From Streptomyces sp. NBC_00344 (GTDB lineage Bacteria > Actinomycetota > Actinomycetes > Streptomycetales > Streptomycetaceae), in NCBI RefSeq assembly GCF_036088315.1, contig NZ_CP107996.1, positions 1,488,001 to 1,552,000 of the forward strand: 64,000 bases of DNA, read 5' to 3'. The translations under genes and the position numbers were made by a program. Below are positions 35,965-44,670 of this stretch, piece after piece (within the stretch, counting starts at the first letter, position 1; each line of letters opens with the position of its first letter). The notes under the pieces are model-generated. The model was not told where the DNA came from. It searched no databases and saw nothing but the letters and a program-made list of their open reading frames with translations.

Positions 35965-36984
35965 CTATCGGCTCCTGTTGCGCGACACCTGCGCGGTCGA
36001 GCCGCGCACCACGAGTTCGGGTTCGAAGAGCAACTCGTCGGAGGGCACCGCAGCCCCTCCGATCTGCACGGACAGCAGTTCCACGGCAGCTCGGCCCATC
36101 GCCTCGATGGGCTGCCGGACGGTGGTCAGCGGCGGCTCCGTGCAGTTCATGAAGGCCGAATCGTCATAGCCGACGATCGAGATGTCACCTGGCACCGAAA
36201 GGCCCCGGCGACGGGCCGCACGCACCGCTCCGAGGGCGAGCGGGTCACTGGCGCAGATGACTCCGGTGACCCCTTCGTCCAGCAGCCGGCTCGCGGCGGC
36301 CTGACCGCCTTCGAGGGAGAACATCGCCCGCACGACCCGCTCGTCCGGCAGCTCGGCACCGAGCTCGGCGGCGATCGCGCGCGCAGCGTCGAGCTTGCGC
36401 ATCGACGGGACGTGATCATTGGGCCCCAGCACCAGGCCGATCCGCTCGTGTCCGAGCGAGGCCAGATGCCGCCAGGCCTGGTCGAGCGCCACCGCGTCGT
36501 CACAGGAAACACCCGGAAAACCGAGGTGGGCGATGGCCGCGTTGATCAGCACCACCGGGATCTTGCGGTCGGCGAGCACCTTGTAGTGGTCGTGCGGAGC
36601 GTCCAGCTGGTGATAGAGACCGCCGGCGAACACGACTCCCGACACCTGCTGCTCGAGCAGCAGCTCCACGTAGTCGGACTCCGACACCCCGCCCTTGGTC
36701 TGGGTGCAGAGCACAGGGGTGAGCCCCTGCTGGGCCAGTGCCCCGCCGACCACTTCGGCGAAGGCCGGGAAGATCGGGTTCTGGAGTTCGGGGAGCACAA
36801 GACCGACCAGCCGGGCACGTTCGCCCCGCAGCTGGGTCGGGCGTTCGTATCCCAGAACGTCGAGTGCGGAGAGAACCGCCTGTCGGGTGGCCTCGGAGAC
36901 TCCGGGCCGGCCGTTGAGCACCCGGCTGACCGTGGCCTCACTGACCCCGACTTTCCGGGCCACCTGTGCAAGTCGTCGCGTCAT
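35965..36984 (-). CDS. LacI family transcriptional regulator
   Basis: A 339-residue sugar-responsive repressor. The N-terminal HTH and hinge helix are clear (LAQVARKVGVSEATVSRVLN, then TRQAVLSALDVLGYERPTQL), followed by a periplasmic-binding-protein-like effector domain (LVGLVLPELQNPIFPAFAEV, SIVGYDDSAFMNCTEPPLTT, GRAAVELL). It is directly upstream of, and in the same direction as, the sugar importer operon, 125 bp away, and likely represses it until its sugar binds. A palindrome in its own promoter region suggests autoregulation. Confidence 0.94.
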   Translation of the reverse strand: MTRRLAQVARKVGVSEATVSRVLNGRPGVSEATRQAVLSALDVLGYERPTQLRGERARLVGLVLPELQNPIFPAFAEVVGGALAQQGLTPVLCTQTKGGVSESDYVELLLEQQVSGVVFAGGLYHQLDAPHDHYKVLADRKIPVVLINAAIAHLGFPGVSCDDAVALDQAWRHLASLGHERIGLVLGPNDHVPSMRKLDAARAIAAELGAELPDERVVRAMFSLEGGQAAASRLLDEGVTGVICASDPLALGAVRAARRRGLSVPGDISIVGYDDSAFMNCTEPPLTTVRQPIEAMGRAAVELLSVQIGGAAVPSDELLFEPELVVRGSTAQVSRNRSR

Positions 36985-37001
36985 GCACGCAAGATTAGCG
37001 C

Positions 37002-37022
37002 AAGAACCGCAAGCGGTTTGCG
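37002..37022. promoter_or_regulatory. Palindromic operator upstream of the LacI gene
   Basis: AACCGCAAGCGGTT (37005-37018) is an inverted repeat of six-base arms around AA, embedded in GCAAG...TTTGCG. It lies 18 bp upstream of the LacI start codon and 55 bp upstream of the divergent kinase gene. LacI-family operators are commonly such palindromes. Confidence 0.55.
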
Positions 37023-37072
37023 TAGTCGTGGAAACTTCCGGTTATCGTTCCAGCCCTCTACCGTTCGTCCAC

Positions 37073-38707
37073 ATGAACACCGGACAGCCCAGGAGACTAC
37101 GCATCGGGTTGCCCCGGCGCGTCTTCTCCCAGGTACTGCTGATGCAACTGGCCATAGCCGGCGGGGTCGCCGTACTGGCCACCGGCCTCTTTCTGCGCCC
37201 GCTCAGCGCCCAGCTCGACGACGAGGCCATGCGGCGTGCGCTCGCGATCGCCGAGACTACTGCCTCACCGCGGATCGCCGGGGAACTTCTCCGTACTCCG
37301 CCGACGGTGAACGGCCCTGTACAGGCCTACGCCGAGCGGATCCAGAAGGCGACCGGGGCCGAGTACATCGTGATCTGCGACCGCCGTGGGGTGCGCTGGT
37401 CGCATCCCACCCCCTCGGAGGTCGGCCGGCCCGTCTCCACCAGCGCCAGCGCCCCGCTGTCCGGCCATGAGGTGATGGGGATCGACACGGGGACCCTGGG
37501 CCGCTCGGCCCGCGGCAAGGTCCCGCTCCGTGACGACCACGGGCGGATCGTCGGCGCGGTCTCGGTCGGCATCACGTACGACAGCGTGCGCACCCAGCTG
37601 CTGGGCATGGTTCCCGGTCTGCTCGCCTACGCCGGCGGGGCGCTCGCCGCGGGTGCGCTGGCCGCGTACCTGATCTCCCGCCGCCTCCAACGACAGACGC
37701 ACGACCTTGCGTTCTCCGACATCTCGGCGCTGCTCGCCGAGCGCGAGGCGATGCTGCACGGGATCCGGGAGGGTGTGGTGGCCCTCGACAGCGAAAACAA
37801 GATCCGGCTCATGAACGACGAGGCGCAGCGGCTGCTGAATCTCGGATCGGAGGCCATCGGACTCCCCCTCGCCGACGCGCTCGGTGAGGGACGTATCGCC
37901 GACGTACTGGCGGGGCGGGTGACGGGCGACGACCTGCTGACCGTCCGCGGTCAGCGGGTTCTGATCACCAACCGCATGCCGACCGACGACGGTGGCGCCG
38001 TGGCCACTCTCCGCGACAGGACGGAACTCGAGCGGCTCGGCCGCGAGCTCGACTCCACACGTGGACTGATAGACGCGCTGCGCGCCCAGGACCACGAGCA
38101 CGCGAACCGGATGCACACCCTCCTCGGCCTTCTCGAACTGGAGATGCACGAGGAGGCCGCCGACTTCGTCACCGAGGTGGTGGGTGTCCACCGCACCACG
38201 GCCGAACGGGTCACCGAGAAGATCCACGATCCGCTGCTGGCCGCCCTGCTCGTGGGCAAGGCGGCGGTCGCGGCGGAGCGCGGGGTGTCGCTGCGGCTCA
38301 CCCCCGACACCCTGCTGGCCGACCGGCTGGTGGACCCGCAGGGTCTGGTGACGATCGTCGGCAACCTGGTGGACAACGCCCTGGACGCCGTGTCCGCGTC
38401 TCCCGGCGCGCATGTGGAGGTCGAACTGCACGGCGAGGGCCACAGCGCCGTACTGCAGGTCCGCGACAGCGGGACGGGCATTCCCGAGGGGCAGCGCGAG
38501 CTGGTCTTCACGGAGGGCTGGTCGACCAAGAAGCCGCCCGCGCACGGCAAGCGCGGCCTGGGACTGGCCCTGGTCCGCAGACTTGCCGAACGGCAGGGCG
38601 GCAGCGCCCGGGCCGGGCAGAGCGCGGCGGGGGGAGCCGAATTCACCGTCGTACTCCCGGAAGCGCTCGCCGAACCGGGACTCGCGTCGGCGGACAGCGC
38701 GCGATGA
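37073..38707 (+). CDS. Sensor histidine kinase, CitA/DcuS family
   Basis: A 544-residue membrane sensor. One helix (FSQVLLMQLAIAGGVAVLAT) near residue 25 and a second (LLAYAGGALAAGALAAYLIS) near residue 185 enclose an extracellular PAS-like domain of ~140 residues (AEYIVICDRRGVRWSHP, GRIVGAVSVGITYD). A cytoplasmic PAS domain (REGVVALDSENKIRLMNDEA), the phospho-acceptor region LRAQDHEHANRMHTLLGLLE and the ATPase domain (NLVDNALDAV, DSGTGIPEG, GLGLALVRRLAERQGG) follow. This family senses small carboxylates such as citrate or C4-dicarboxylates. No response regulator is adjacent; the probable partner is at 41803 beyond an ABC transporter. ATG at 37073 has no clear ribosome site. Confidence 0.93.
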   Translation: MNTGQPRRLRIGLPRRVFSQVLLMQLAIAGGVAVLATGLFLRPLSAQLDDEAMRRALAIAETTASPRIAGELLRTPPTVNGPVQAYAERIQKATGAEYIVICDRRGVRWSHPTPSEVGRPVSTSASAPLSGHEVMGIDTGTLGRSARGKVPLRDDHGRIVGAVSVGITYDSVRTQLLGMVPGLLAYAGGALAAGALAAYLISRRLQRQTHDLAFSDISALLAEREAMLHGIREGVVALDSENKIRLMNDEAQRLLNLGSEAIGLPLADALGEGRIADVLAGRVTGDDLLTVRGQRVLITNRMPTDDGGAVATLRDRTELERLGRELDSTRGLIDALRAQDHEHANRMHTLLGLLELEMHEEAADFVTEVVGVHRTTAERVTEKIHDPLLAALLVGKAAVAAERGVSLRLTPDTLLADRLVDPQGLVTIVGNLVDNALDAVSASPGAHVEVELHGEGHSAVLQVRDSGTGIPEGQRELVFTEGWSTKKPPAHGKRGLGLALVRRLAERQGGSARAGQSAAGGAEFTVVLPEALAEPGLASADSAR

Positions 38708-38712
38708 CCCCG

Positions 38713-38740
38713 CCCGGGGGCGCTGCGCAGCGCCCCCGGG
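38713..38740. terminator. Bidirectional terminator between kinase and binding protein genes
   Basis: A perfect 13-bp inverted repeat (38713-38725 and 38728-38740) with a two-base loop lies between the convergent kinase and solute-binding protein genes, 5 bp after the kinase stop. Confidence 0.8.
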
Positions 38741-38755
38741 AGCCTGACCGGCGGT

Positions 38756-39793
38756 TCAGTGGGCCTTCTTCGCGAACTCAGTTGTGTACGTCTTGCTGAG
38801 GTCCACCGTGGCGTTCTTGAGGTTCGGATTGAAGGCTTTGAGTACCTTCTCGACCGTCTCGGGACCGTTCGCGGGCATCACACCGTCCGTGGTGAACATC
38901 GGCAGCGTCGACTTGATGGACTGCGCGTAGAGCGTCTTGCCTCCCTGCGCGTAGTCGGCCGGCATCTTCGCCGCGATCTCCTCCGGCGAGTGCGACGACA
39001 TCCACTTCAGGGTCTTCACGAAGGCGTTGGCCAGCTTCTGCACCGTCGCCTTGTGGCCGTCGACCCAGTCGGCGTTCATGTACAGGCTCGACGAGGGGTA
39101 GGGGCCACCGAGCGCGGCCTGTGATCCTGCGGGCGTACGCATGTCGAGCAGGACCTTGCCGAGCTTCTGGTCCACGATGTTCGCGACCGTCGGGTCGGTC
39201 GTCATCCCGCCCTGGATCGAGCCCTGCTTCAGCGCGGCGACGAAGGTCTGACCCGCCCCCACCGCGACCGGTGTGAACTCGCTGGTCTTCACTCCGTTGT
39301 GGACCGCCAGATATTTGGTGAGGAAGTCGGTGGACGAACCGAGGCCGGTGACGCCGAGCTTCTTGCCCTTGAAGTCCTTGGGGCTGCTGATGTCCCCGGC
39401 GGCCTTGTTGGAGACCATCTCGACCTCGCCGGGCGCGTGCGAGAACTGCACCACGGACTCCACGTGCTTGCCCTTGACCTGAAGATCGAGAGTGTGGTCG
39501 TAGAAGCCGACGGCGCCCTGGACGTCCCCGGAGACGAGCGCGGTCTCGGCCTGGACACCCGCGGGCTCGGTCAGCAGCGAGACATCGAGCCCCTGGTCCT
39601 TGAAGTAACCCAGGCGCTGGGTGAGCATCGCGGGCATGTAGATGACCTTGTCGAGGCCGCCCACCATGATCTTGACCTTGTTGCTGTTCTTCCCCTCGTC
39701 CGCGGAGTTACCGCCACAGCCGGTGAGCGCGGTGAGCGCCAGCACACCCGACACTGCGGCCGCCGACACCTTGAAGATGCTGCGCATGTTCAT
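38756..39793 (-). CDS. ABC transporter substrate-binding lipoprotein (nitrate/taurine/thiamine-precursor type)
   Basis: A 345-residue lipoprotein with lipobox LTGC near residue 26. It belongs to the NMT1/SsuA-like fold: MVGGLDKVIYMPAMLTQRLGYF, SGDVQGAVGFYDHTLDLQ, KKLGVTGLGSSTDFLTKYLA. Ligands in the family include aliphatic sulfonates, nitrate, pyrimidine precursors and aromatic acids; the one here is not known. ATG at 39793 follows AGGGA; a GTG just before it is an alternative. It is the last gene of a leftward ATPase-permease-binding protein unit, 127 bp after the permease. Confidence 0.92.
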   Translation of the reverse strand: MNMRSIFKVSAAAVSGVLALTALTGCGGNSADEGKNSNKVKIMVGGLDKVIYMPAMLTQRLGYFKDQGLDVSLLTEPAGVQAETALVSGDVQGAVGFYDHTLDLQVKGKHVESVVQFSHAPGEVEMVSNKAAGDISSPKDFKGKKLGVTGLGSSTDFLTKYLAVHNGVKTSEFTPVAVGAGQTFVAALKQGSIQGGMTTDPTVANIVDQKLGKVLLDMRTPAGSQAALGGPYPSSSLYMNADWVDGHKATVQKLANAFVKTLKWMSSHSPEEIAAKMPADYAQGGKTLYAQSIKSTLPMFTTDGVMPANGPETVEKVLKAFNPNLKNATVDLSKTYTTEFAKKAH

Positions 39794-39920
39794 CACGTCC
39801 CTGTGATTTATACGGAACGGGCCGGATGTCCGGCCGGTTCTGCCAAAAGATCCGAAGCCCAGCGGGGCACGGGGGTGCGGATACTCGGTATCGCGAGGCC
39901 CCGCGGGGAGTTGTCCGGCC

Positions 39921-40871
39921 TCAGCGCTCGGCGCCGGCCTCGATCGGCCGCCACTTGAACAGGCGGCGTTCCGCGAAGGTGAGCAGTCCCTCGGTCAGCA
40001 GCGCGACAACGGCGAGAATGACCATCGCGGCGTAGACGCCGGAGGCGTTGAAGGTGCTCTGGGATGCGGAGACCAGCAGCCCGAGGCCCTTGGTCGCACC
40101 GATGTACTCACCGACAATCGCACCGATCAGCGCGAAGCCGAAGCTCACATGCAGGCTGGTGAAGATCCATGATGTGGCGGAGGGAATGACCACCTGGAAG
40201 GTCACCCGGCGGTTGCTCGCGCCCAGGATCCTGGCGTTGGCGACGAGGTTCCGGTCGACCTCCTTGGCGCCCTGGAAGGCGTTGAAGAAGACCGGAAAGA
40301 AGACGAGGACAACGGCCGAAGCGATCTTCGATGTGGTGCCGAGCCCGAACCAGATCAGGAAGATCGGGGCCAGCACGATGCGCGGAATGGCGTTGAGCAC
40401 CTTGATGTACGGGCCGAGCACGTCGGAGAGGAAGCGGATCCGGCCGAGGGTGATGCCGAGGACCACACCGGCGATCACACCGACGATCCAGCCGACCAGC
40501 GCCTCGTACATCGTGTAGTAGATCTGTTCCCAGAGAGAACCCTGGGCGGTGCCGTGCACGGCCCACTCCTGGATCTGGTCCCAGATCTTCGACGGCATCG
40601 AGAAGTTGAAGGTGTCGATGACCCCGGCTCTGGCCAGCACCTCCCACAGGCCGATGCCCGCGATCAGCAGCACGGCTCGGGTCGCGTACACGAGGAAGCG
40701 GCGGTTGCGGGCCGCGCGCCGGCGCTCCTGGGTGCGGGTCTGCTTTCCGGCGGCGATCGGGACGGACCCGCCGGTGCCTGCGGCCCCTGCCGTGTCCTGG
40801 ACGGACGGTTCTGCGGCGGCGGTCTTCTCCACCGGCTCGGTCTCAGGCGGCATCGACGGCACCTCGCTCAC
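39921..40871 (-). CDS. ABC transporter permease (SsuC/TauC type)
   Basis: A 316-residue permease with a ~55-residue acidic, Ala-rich cytoplasmic N-terminus and six membrane helices (LLIAGIGLWEVLARAGVI, VGWIVGVIAGVVLGITLG, SKIASAVVLVFFPVFFNAFQ). The EAA-type loop reads NLVANARILGASNRRVTFQV. GTG start at 40871 lies inside the end of the ATPase gene (29-bp overlap), indicating coupling. It would form a homodimeric pore for the importer of the binding protein encoded next. Confidence 0.92.
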   Translation of the reverse strand: MSEVPSMPPETEPVEKTAAAEPSVQDTAGAAGTGGSVPIAAGKQTRTQERRRAARNRRFLVYATRAVLLIAGIGLWEVLARAGVIDTFNFSMPSKIWDQIQEWAVHGTAQGSLWEQIYYTMYEALVGWIVGVIAGVVLGITLGRIRFLSDVLGPYIKVLNAIPRIVLAPIFLIWFGLGTTSKIASAVVLVFFPVFFNAFQGAKEVDRNLVANARILGASNRRVTFQVVIPSATSWIFTSLHVSFGFALIGAIVGEYIGATKGLGLLVSASQSTFNASGVYAAMVILAVVALLTEGLLTFAERRLFKWRPIEAGAER

Positions 40872-41658
40872 GTGTGATGCGGACTTCTTCGCCCAGCGAG
40901 GACCAGATCTCCCGGTAGATCTCGATGAACCTCGGCTCCAGACGGACGGTTTCGACCTTCCGCGGCCTCGGCAGATCGATCTCGAAGACCTGCTTGACGG
41001 TCGCCGGGCCGGCGGTCATCACGACGACCTTGTCGGCGAGCGCGATGGACTCCTCCAGGTCGTGGGTGACGAAGACCACCGAAGATCCGGTGCCCGCCCA
41101 CAGTTCCAGCAGTTCGTCGGACATCAGGGCCCTGGTCTGGACGTCGAGCGCCGAGAACGGCTCGTCCATCAGCAGGATCTCGGGATCGTTGACGAGGGTC
41201 GCCGCGAGCGCCACGCGCTTGCGCTGGCCGCCCGAGAGCTGGTGCGGGTAACGGTCCTCGAAGGACGACAGGCCGACCCGGGCCAGCCACTCGCGCGCCT
41301 TCTCCCTGGCCTCGCCCTTCGGCACGCCGCGGAACAGCGGTCCCGCCATGACGTTGGACAGCACGGTCCGCCAGGGGAAGACGGCATCCTGCTGAAAGAC
41401 GAATCCGACCTTGTCGCCGATGCCCCGGACCGGCTCACCAGCCACCAGCACCTCGCCGTCGGTAGGCTCCTCGAGGCCGCTGACCAGCGTCAGCGTGGTC
41501 GATTTGCCACAGCCGGTGGGGCCGACGACGGCAACGAATTCACCCCGGCCGACGGTGAGGTTCAGCTCTCTTACGGCGGTGTGCGGCACCCCTGACGGGG
41601 TGCGGAACACCTTGGTGGCGCCCCGCAACTCAATGGCAGGGCTGTTGTCTGTGCTCAT
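40843..41658 (-). CDS. ABC transporter ATP-binding protein (SsuB/TauB type)
   Basis: A 271-residue ATPase with all motifs intact: Walker A GPTGCGKST, Q-loop VGFVFQQDAVFPWRTV, signature LSGGQRKRVALA, Walker B ILLMDEPFSALD and the switch histidine in VFVTHDLEESI. The Q-loop ending AVFPWRTV is typical of nitrate/sulfonate importers. ATG at 41658; the upstream extension of the frame is not needed. First gene of the transporter unit and divergent from the response regulator at 41803, with three 19-bp repeats in the gap. Confidence 0.94.
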   Translation of the reverse strand: MSTDNSPAIELRGATKVFRTPSGVPHTAVRELNLTVGRGEFVAVVGPTGCGKSTTLTLVSGLEEPTDGEVLVAGEPVRGIGDKVGFVFQQDAVFPWRTVLSNVMAGPLFRGVPKGEAREKAREWLARVGLSSFEDRYPHQLSGGQRKRVALAATLVNDPEILLMDEPFSALDVQTRALMSDELLELWAGTGSSVVFVTHDLEESIALADKVVVMTAGPATVKQVFEIDLPRPRKVETVRLEPRFIEIYREIWSSLGEEVRITRERGAVDAA

Positions 41659-41698
41659 GGACCGGGACCGTAGATGTGGCAGATGCCACAGCGGCAGC

Positions 41699-41755
41699 CT
41701 TGTGGGCGCAAGGCAGTCTTGTGCCTGCAAGACACTGTTGTGCTCGTTTTGCGCG
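41699..41755. repeat. Three 19-bp tandem repeats between ABC transporter and response regulator
   Basis: Units start at 41699 (CTTGTGGGCGCAAGGCAGT), 41718 (CTTGTGCCTGCAAGACACT) and 41737 (GTTGTGCTCGTTTTGCGCG). The first two share 13 of 19 positions and each contains an inverted CTTG...CAAG; the third keeps TTGTG and is more diverged. They are contiguous, and sit in the 144-bp divergent promoter region, so they are best read as binding sites, most likely for the adjacent response regulator. Confidence 0.75.
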
Positions 41756-41802
41756 CGCTACAACTACCTCGTTGCAACACCGCTTCAACAGAGAGCAGCC
41801 CG

Positions 41803-42525
41803 ATGATTGATGTACTGGTGGTCGATGACGACTTCCGTGTCGCTGAGATCAACGCTGCGTATGTGTCGAGGGTTCCCGGTTTCCGGGTCGCCGCCCGTGC
41901 GCACAACGCCTCGCAGGCGATGGCGGCGCTCGAGCGCGAGCACATCGATCTGGTTCTGCTCGACCACTATCTGCCGGACGAGACGGGTCTTTCGCTGGTC
42001 CGCCGTATGCGGCAGTTCGGCCACCACACCGATGTGATCATGGTGACCGCGGCAGGTGATGTGGCGACCGTCCAGGCCGCCATGCGCCATGGCGCCCTGC
42101 ATTACCTGGTCAAACCGTTCACTTTCTCCGTGCTGCGCTCCCGTCTCGACAGTTATGCCGCACTCCGCCGCACGGTCAGCCGGGTGGGAGGCAGCGGTCA
42201 GAGCGCCGGCCAGGAACAGGTCGACCGGATGTTCAGCGCGCTGCGCACCACGGGGCCCGCCTCCTCGTCGGGGCTGCCCAGCGGTCACTCCGTGCCGACG
42301 TCGGAGCTGATCCGCGACGTGCTCAGTGGTGCACTCCAGCCGCTGTCGGCCCATGAGGTGGCCTCCAGGACCGGCCTGAGCCGGTCCACCGCACAGCGAT
42401 ATCTGCGTCAGCTGGAGCAGACGGGACGGTTGAGGCTGACGCTGAAATACGGGGACACCGGACGGCCCGAGCACCGCTATGCCTGGGCCGTGCCCGGATC
42501 AGACGGCGCCGGCGCCGGTAAGTGA
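41803..42525 (+). CDS. Response regulator, CitB/DcuR family
   Basis: A 240-residue regulator. The receiver domain spans residues ~1-120 with the acidic pocket in VLVVDDD, the phosphorylated aspartate in DLVLLDHYLP and the lysine in YLVKPF. A linker of ~50 residues leads to a C-terminal winged helix (LSAHEVASRTGLSRSTAQRY) like that of DcuR/DpiA. Its class matches the CitA-like kinase at 37073, which is otherwise an orphan, so the two probably form one system split by the ABC transporter. ATG at 41803. Its 3' end overlaps the convergent symporter gene by 27 bp. Confidence 0.93.
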   Translation: MIDVLVVDDDFRVAEINAAYVSRVPGFRVAARAHNASQAMAALEREHIDLVLLDHYLPDETGLSLVRRMRQFGHHTDVIMVTAAGDVATVQAAMRHGALHYLVKPFTFSVLRSRLDSYAALRRTVSRVGGSGQSAGQEQVDRMFSALRTTGPASSSGLPSGHSVPTSELIRDVLSGALQPLSAHEVASRTGLSRSTAQRYLRQLEQTGRLRLTLKYGDTGRPEHRYAWAVPGSDGAGAGK

Positions 42526-44106
42526 CCGCACCTCCGTCTCGGCGTGCCTGGCCGCGTCCGGCGGCTCGGCCGATGTGACCGTCCCGAGCCAGCCCGCCAG
42601 GAAACCGAGCGGAATGGAGACCAGGCCCGGATTCTCCAGCGGGAAGAACTGGAAGTCCACGTCCGGGAACAGGGATGCCGGGCTGCCCGACACGATGGGC
42701 GAGAGCACCACCAGCGCCACGGCGGGGATCAGCCCCCCGTACACCGCCCAGACGGCTCCCCGGGTGGTGAAGTTCCGCCAGAACAGTGAGTAGAGCAGCA
42801 CGGGGAGATTGGCCGATGCGGCGACGGCGAAAGCCAGGCCGACCAGGAAGGCGACGTTCAGATCCTTCGCCAGAAGCCCGAGGGCGATGGCCATCGCACC
42901 GATACCCGCTGCCGCGACCCTGGCCACCGCTACTTCGCTGTACTGCCTGGCATGGCGGCGTTTGAGTGACGCATAGAGGTCGTGCGCCACGGACGCGGAC
43001 GAGGCCAGGGTGATCCCGGCGACGACGGCGAGGATGGTGGCGAAGGCGACAGCGGCGACCACGGCGAAGAGCACCGTGCCACCGGTCGAGCCCGCTCCCC
43101 CGCCGACCTCGAGGGCCAGTAGCGGGACGGCAGTGTTGCCCGCCGGGTTGGATGCTCGTACCTCGGCGGTTCCGACCAGCGCCGCAGCACCGAACCCGAG
43201 CACGATCGTCATCAGGTAGAAGCCGCCGATGAGCCCGATGGACCAGACGACGGAGCGACGGGCGGCGCGCGCGGTGGGCACGGTGTAGAAGCGCGACAGG
43301 ATGTGCGGCAGGCCGGCGGTGCCGAGCACCAGCGCCAGTCCGAGACTGATGAAGTCGAAGCGGGAGGTCCAGTCCGCTCCATATTTGAGACCCGGTGCCA
43401 GGAAGCTCTTTCCGTGACCACTGTGGTTCGCCGCGGAGTCGAGCAGCGCGTTGAAGTTGCCGTGGAAACGCACCAGGACAAGCACGGTGAGCAGGATCGA
43501 GCCGGCCATCAGCAGCACGGTCTTGATGATCTGGATCCAGGTGGTGGCCCGCATTCCGCCAAGCGTCACATAGACGACCATCAGGGCTCCGACACCGATT
43601 ACCGTCCAGGCCTGGGCCGCCCCGCTGTCCCCTCCGAGCAGCAGGGACACCAGACTGCCGGCGCCGACCATCTGTGCCACCAGATAGAGCACGGACACAG
43701 TGACCGACGAGGACCCCACCGCGATGCGTACCGGGCGTTCACTCATCCGGGCCGCGACCACGTCGGCGAGGGTGAACCGGCCGCAATTGCGCACCAGTTC
43801 GGCGACCAGGAGCAGGACCACCAGCCAGGCGACGAGGAAGCCGACCGAGTAGAGCATGCCGTCGTAGCCGAAGAGAGCGATCAGTCCGGAGATACCGAGG
43901 AAGGAGGCGGCGGACATGTAGTCCCCCGCGATGGCGAACCCGTTCTCCATGGGTGAGAAAAGCCGCCCGCCCACATAGAACTCCTCCGCGGAACCATGCC
44001 GGTTACGGCTCACCCAGGTGGTGATGGCGAGTGTGGTCGCGATGAACGCGCTGAAGAGCAGCAGCGCCAGGGTCTGGTGCTGTGTCGTGATCGTCTCGCC
44101 GCTCAA
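42499..44106 (-). CDS. SSS family sodium/solute symporter (ActP-like)
   Basis: A 535-residue membrane protein with about 13 helices, of the acetate/pyruvate symporter branch. Conserved blocks: FYVGGRLFSPMENGFAIAGD and YMSAASFLGISG near the N-terminus, GGMRATTWIQIIKTVLLM, GTAGLPHILSRFYTVP, and VLFAVVAAVAFATILAVVAG. The proposed start is the TTG at 44106, which overlaps the stop of the DUF485 gene; upstream residues of the frame are not membrane-protein-like. DUF485-symporter pairs typically import acetate or other monocarboxylates with sodium or protons. Downstream of a NarL-type two-component system. Confidence 0.92.
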   Translation of the reverse strand: MSGETITTQHQTLALLLFSAFIATTLAITTWVSRNRHGSAEEFYVGGRLFSPMENGFAIAGDYMSAASFLGISGLIALFGYDGMLYSVGFLVAWLVVLLLVAELVRNCGRFTLADVVAARMSERPVRIAVGSSSVTVSVLYLVAQMVGAGSLVSLLLGGDSGAAQAWTVIGVGALMVVYVTLGGMRATTWIQIIKTVLLMAGSILLTVLVLVRFHGNFNALLDSAANHSGHGKSFLAPGLKYGADWTSRFDFISLGLALVLGTAGLPHILSRFYTVPTARAARRSVVWSIGLIGGFYLMTIVLGFGAAALVGTAEVRASNPAGNTAVPLLALEVGGGAGSTGGTVLFAVVAAVAFATILAVVAGITLASSASVAHDLYASLKRRHARQYSEVAVARVAAAGIGAMAIALGLLAKDLNVAFLVGLAFAVAASANLPVLLYSLFWRNFTTRGAVWAVYGGLIPAVALVVLSPIVSGSPASLFPDVDFQFFPLENPGLVSIPLGFLAGWLGTVTSAEPPDAARHAETEVRSLTGAGAV

Positions 44107-44573
44107 CGGTTGATCCCCCGCGTCAATTCCTGCGTGTCCCACCGGAGATCGAGCGCCGCCCTGTCCCGGCGCAGCCGGGCATGACGGGCGTATGCCCAGG
44201 TCAGAACAAAGGTGGAAAGGAACTGTCCAAGGCCCGCGACCATGGCCACGTTCACCGCACCGGTTACCGGGCGGGCCATGAACCCCGGTGCTGTTGTGGC
44301 CAGAACGACATACGCCACGTACCAGGCGAAGAAGGCGGACACCGCGGGGACGACGAACCGCCGGTAACGGCTGCGTACTTCCTGGAACGCGGCGCTGCTC
44401 TGTACTTCCAGATAGATGTCGGCCGCGCTGCGGCTGAGCTCAGGGGCCGCCTGCGCCGGCACGACCGCAGGAGAGCCCGTCCCGTCCAACTCGCCCCAGC
44501 CGGAGGCCAACGCGTCGTACCAGGGGTCGTCCAGCCGCACCTCAGCGGCGTCGAGCCCTTCGTCCTTCTCCAC
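44103..44573 (-). CDS. DUF485 family inner membrane protein
   Basis: A 156-residue protein with a ~75-residue soluble N-terminus and two membrane helices (FVVPAVSAFFAWYVAYVVLA and VNVAMVAGLGQFLSTFVLTW). The region EVRSRYRRFVVP just before the first helix is the DUF485 (YjcH-like) signature. In many bacteria this small protein is encoded just before an acetate symporter and is thought to assist it; that is the arrangement here, with a TTGA overlap. GTG start at 44573 preceded by GGAGAGG. Confidence 0.9.
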   Translation of the reverse strand: MEKDEGLDAAEVRLDDPWYDALASGWGELDGTGSPAVVPAQAAPELSRSAADIYLEVQSSAAFQEVRSRYRRFVVPAVSAFFAWYVAYVVLATTAPGFMARPVTGAVNVAMVAGLGQFLSTFVLTWAYARHARLRRDRAALDLRWDTQELTRGINR

Positions 44574-44670
44574 CGAACACCCTCTCCCTGTGCGCAACCG
44601 CTGCGGTCGCGTGCCCAAGGATGGGTATTTTCGGGAGCTCGATAGCCCATATCGCCCCGCCTTCACCCCA

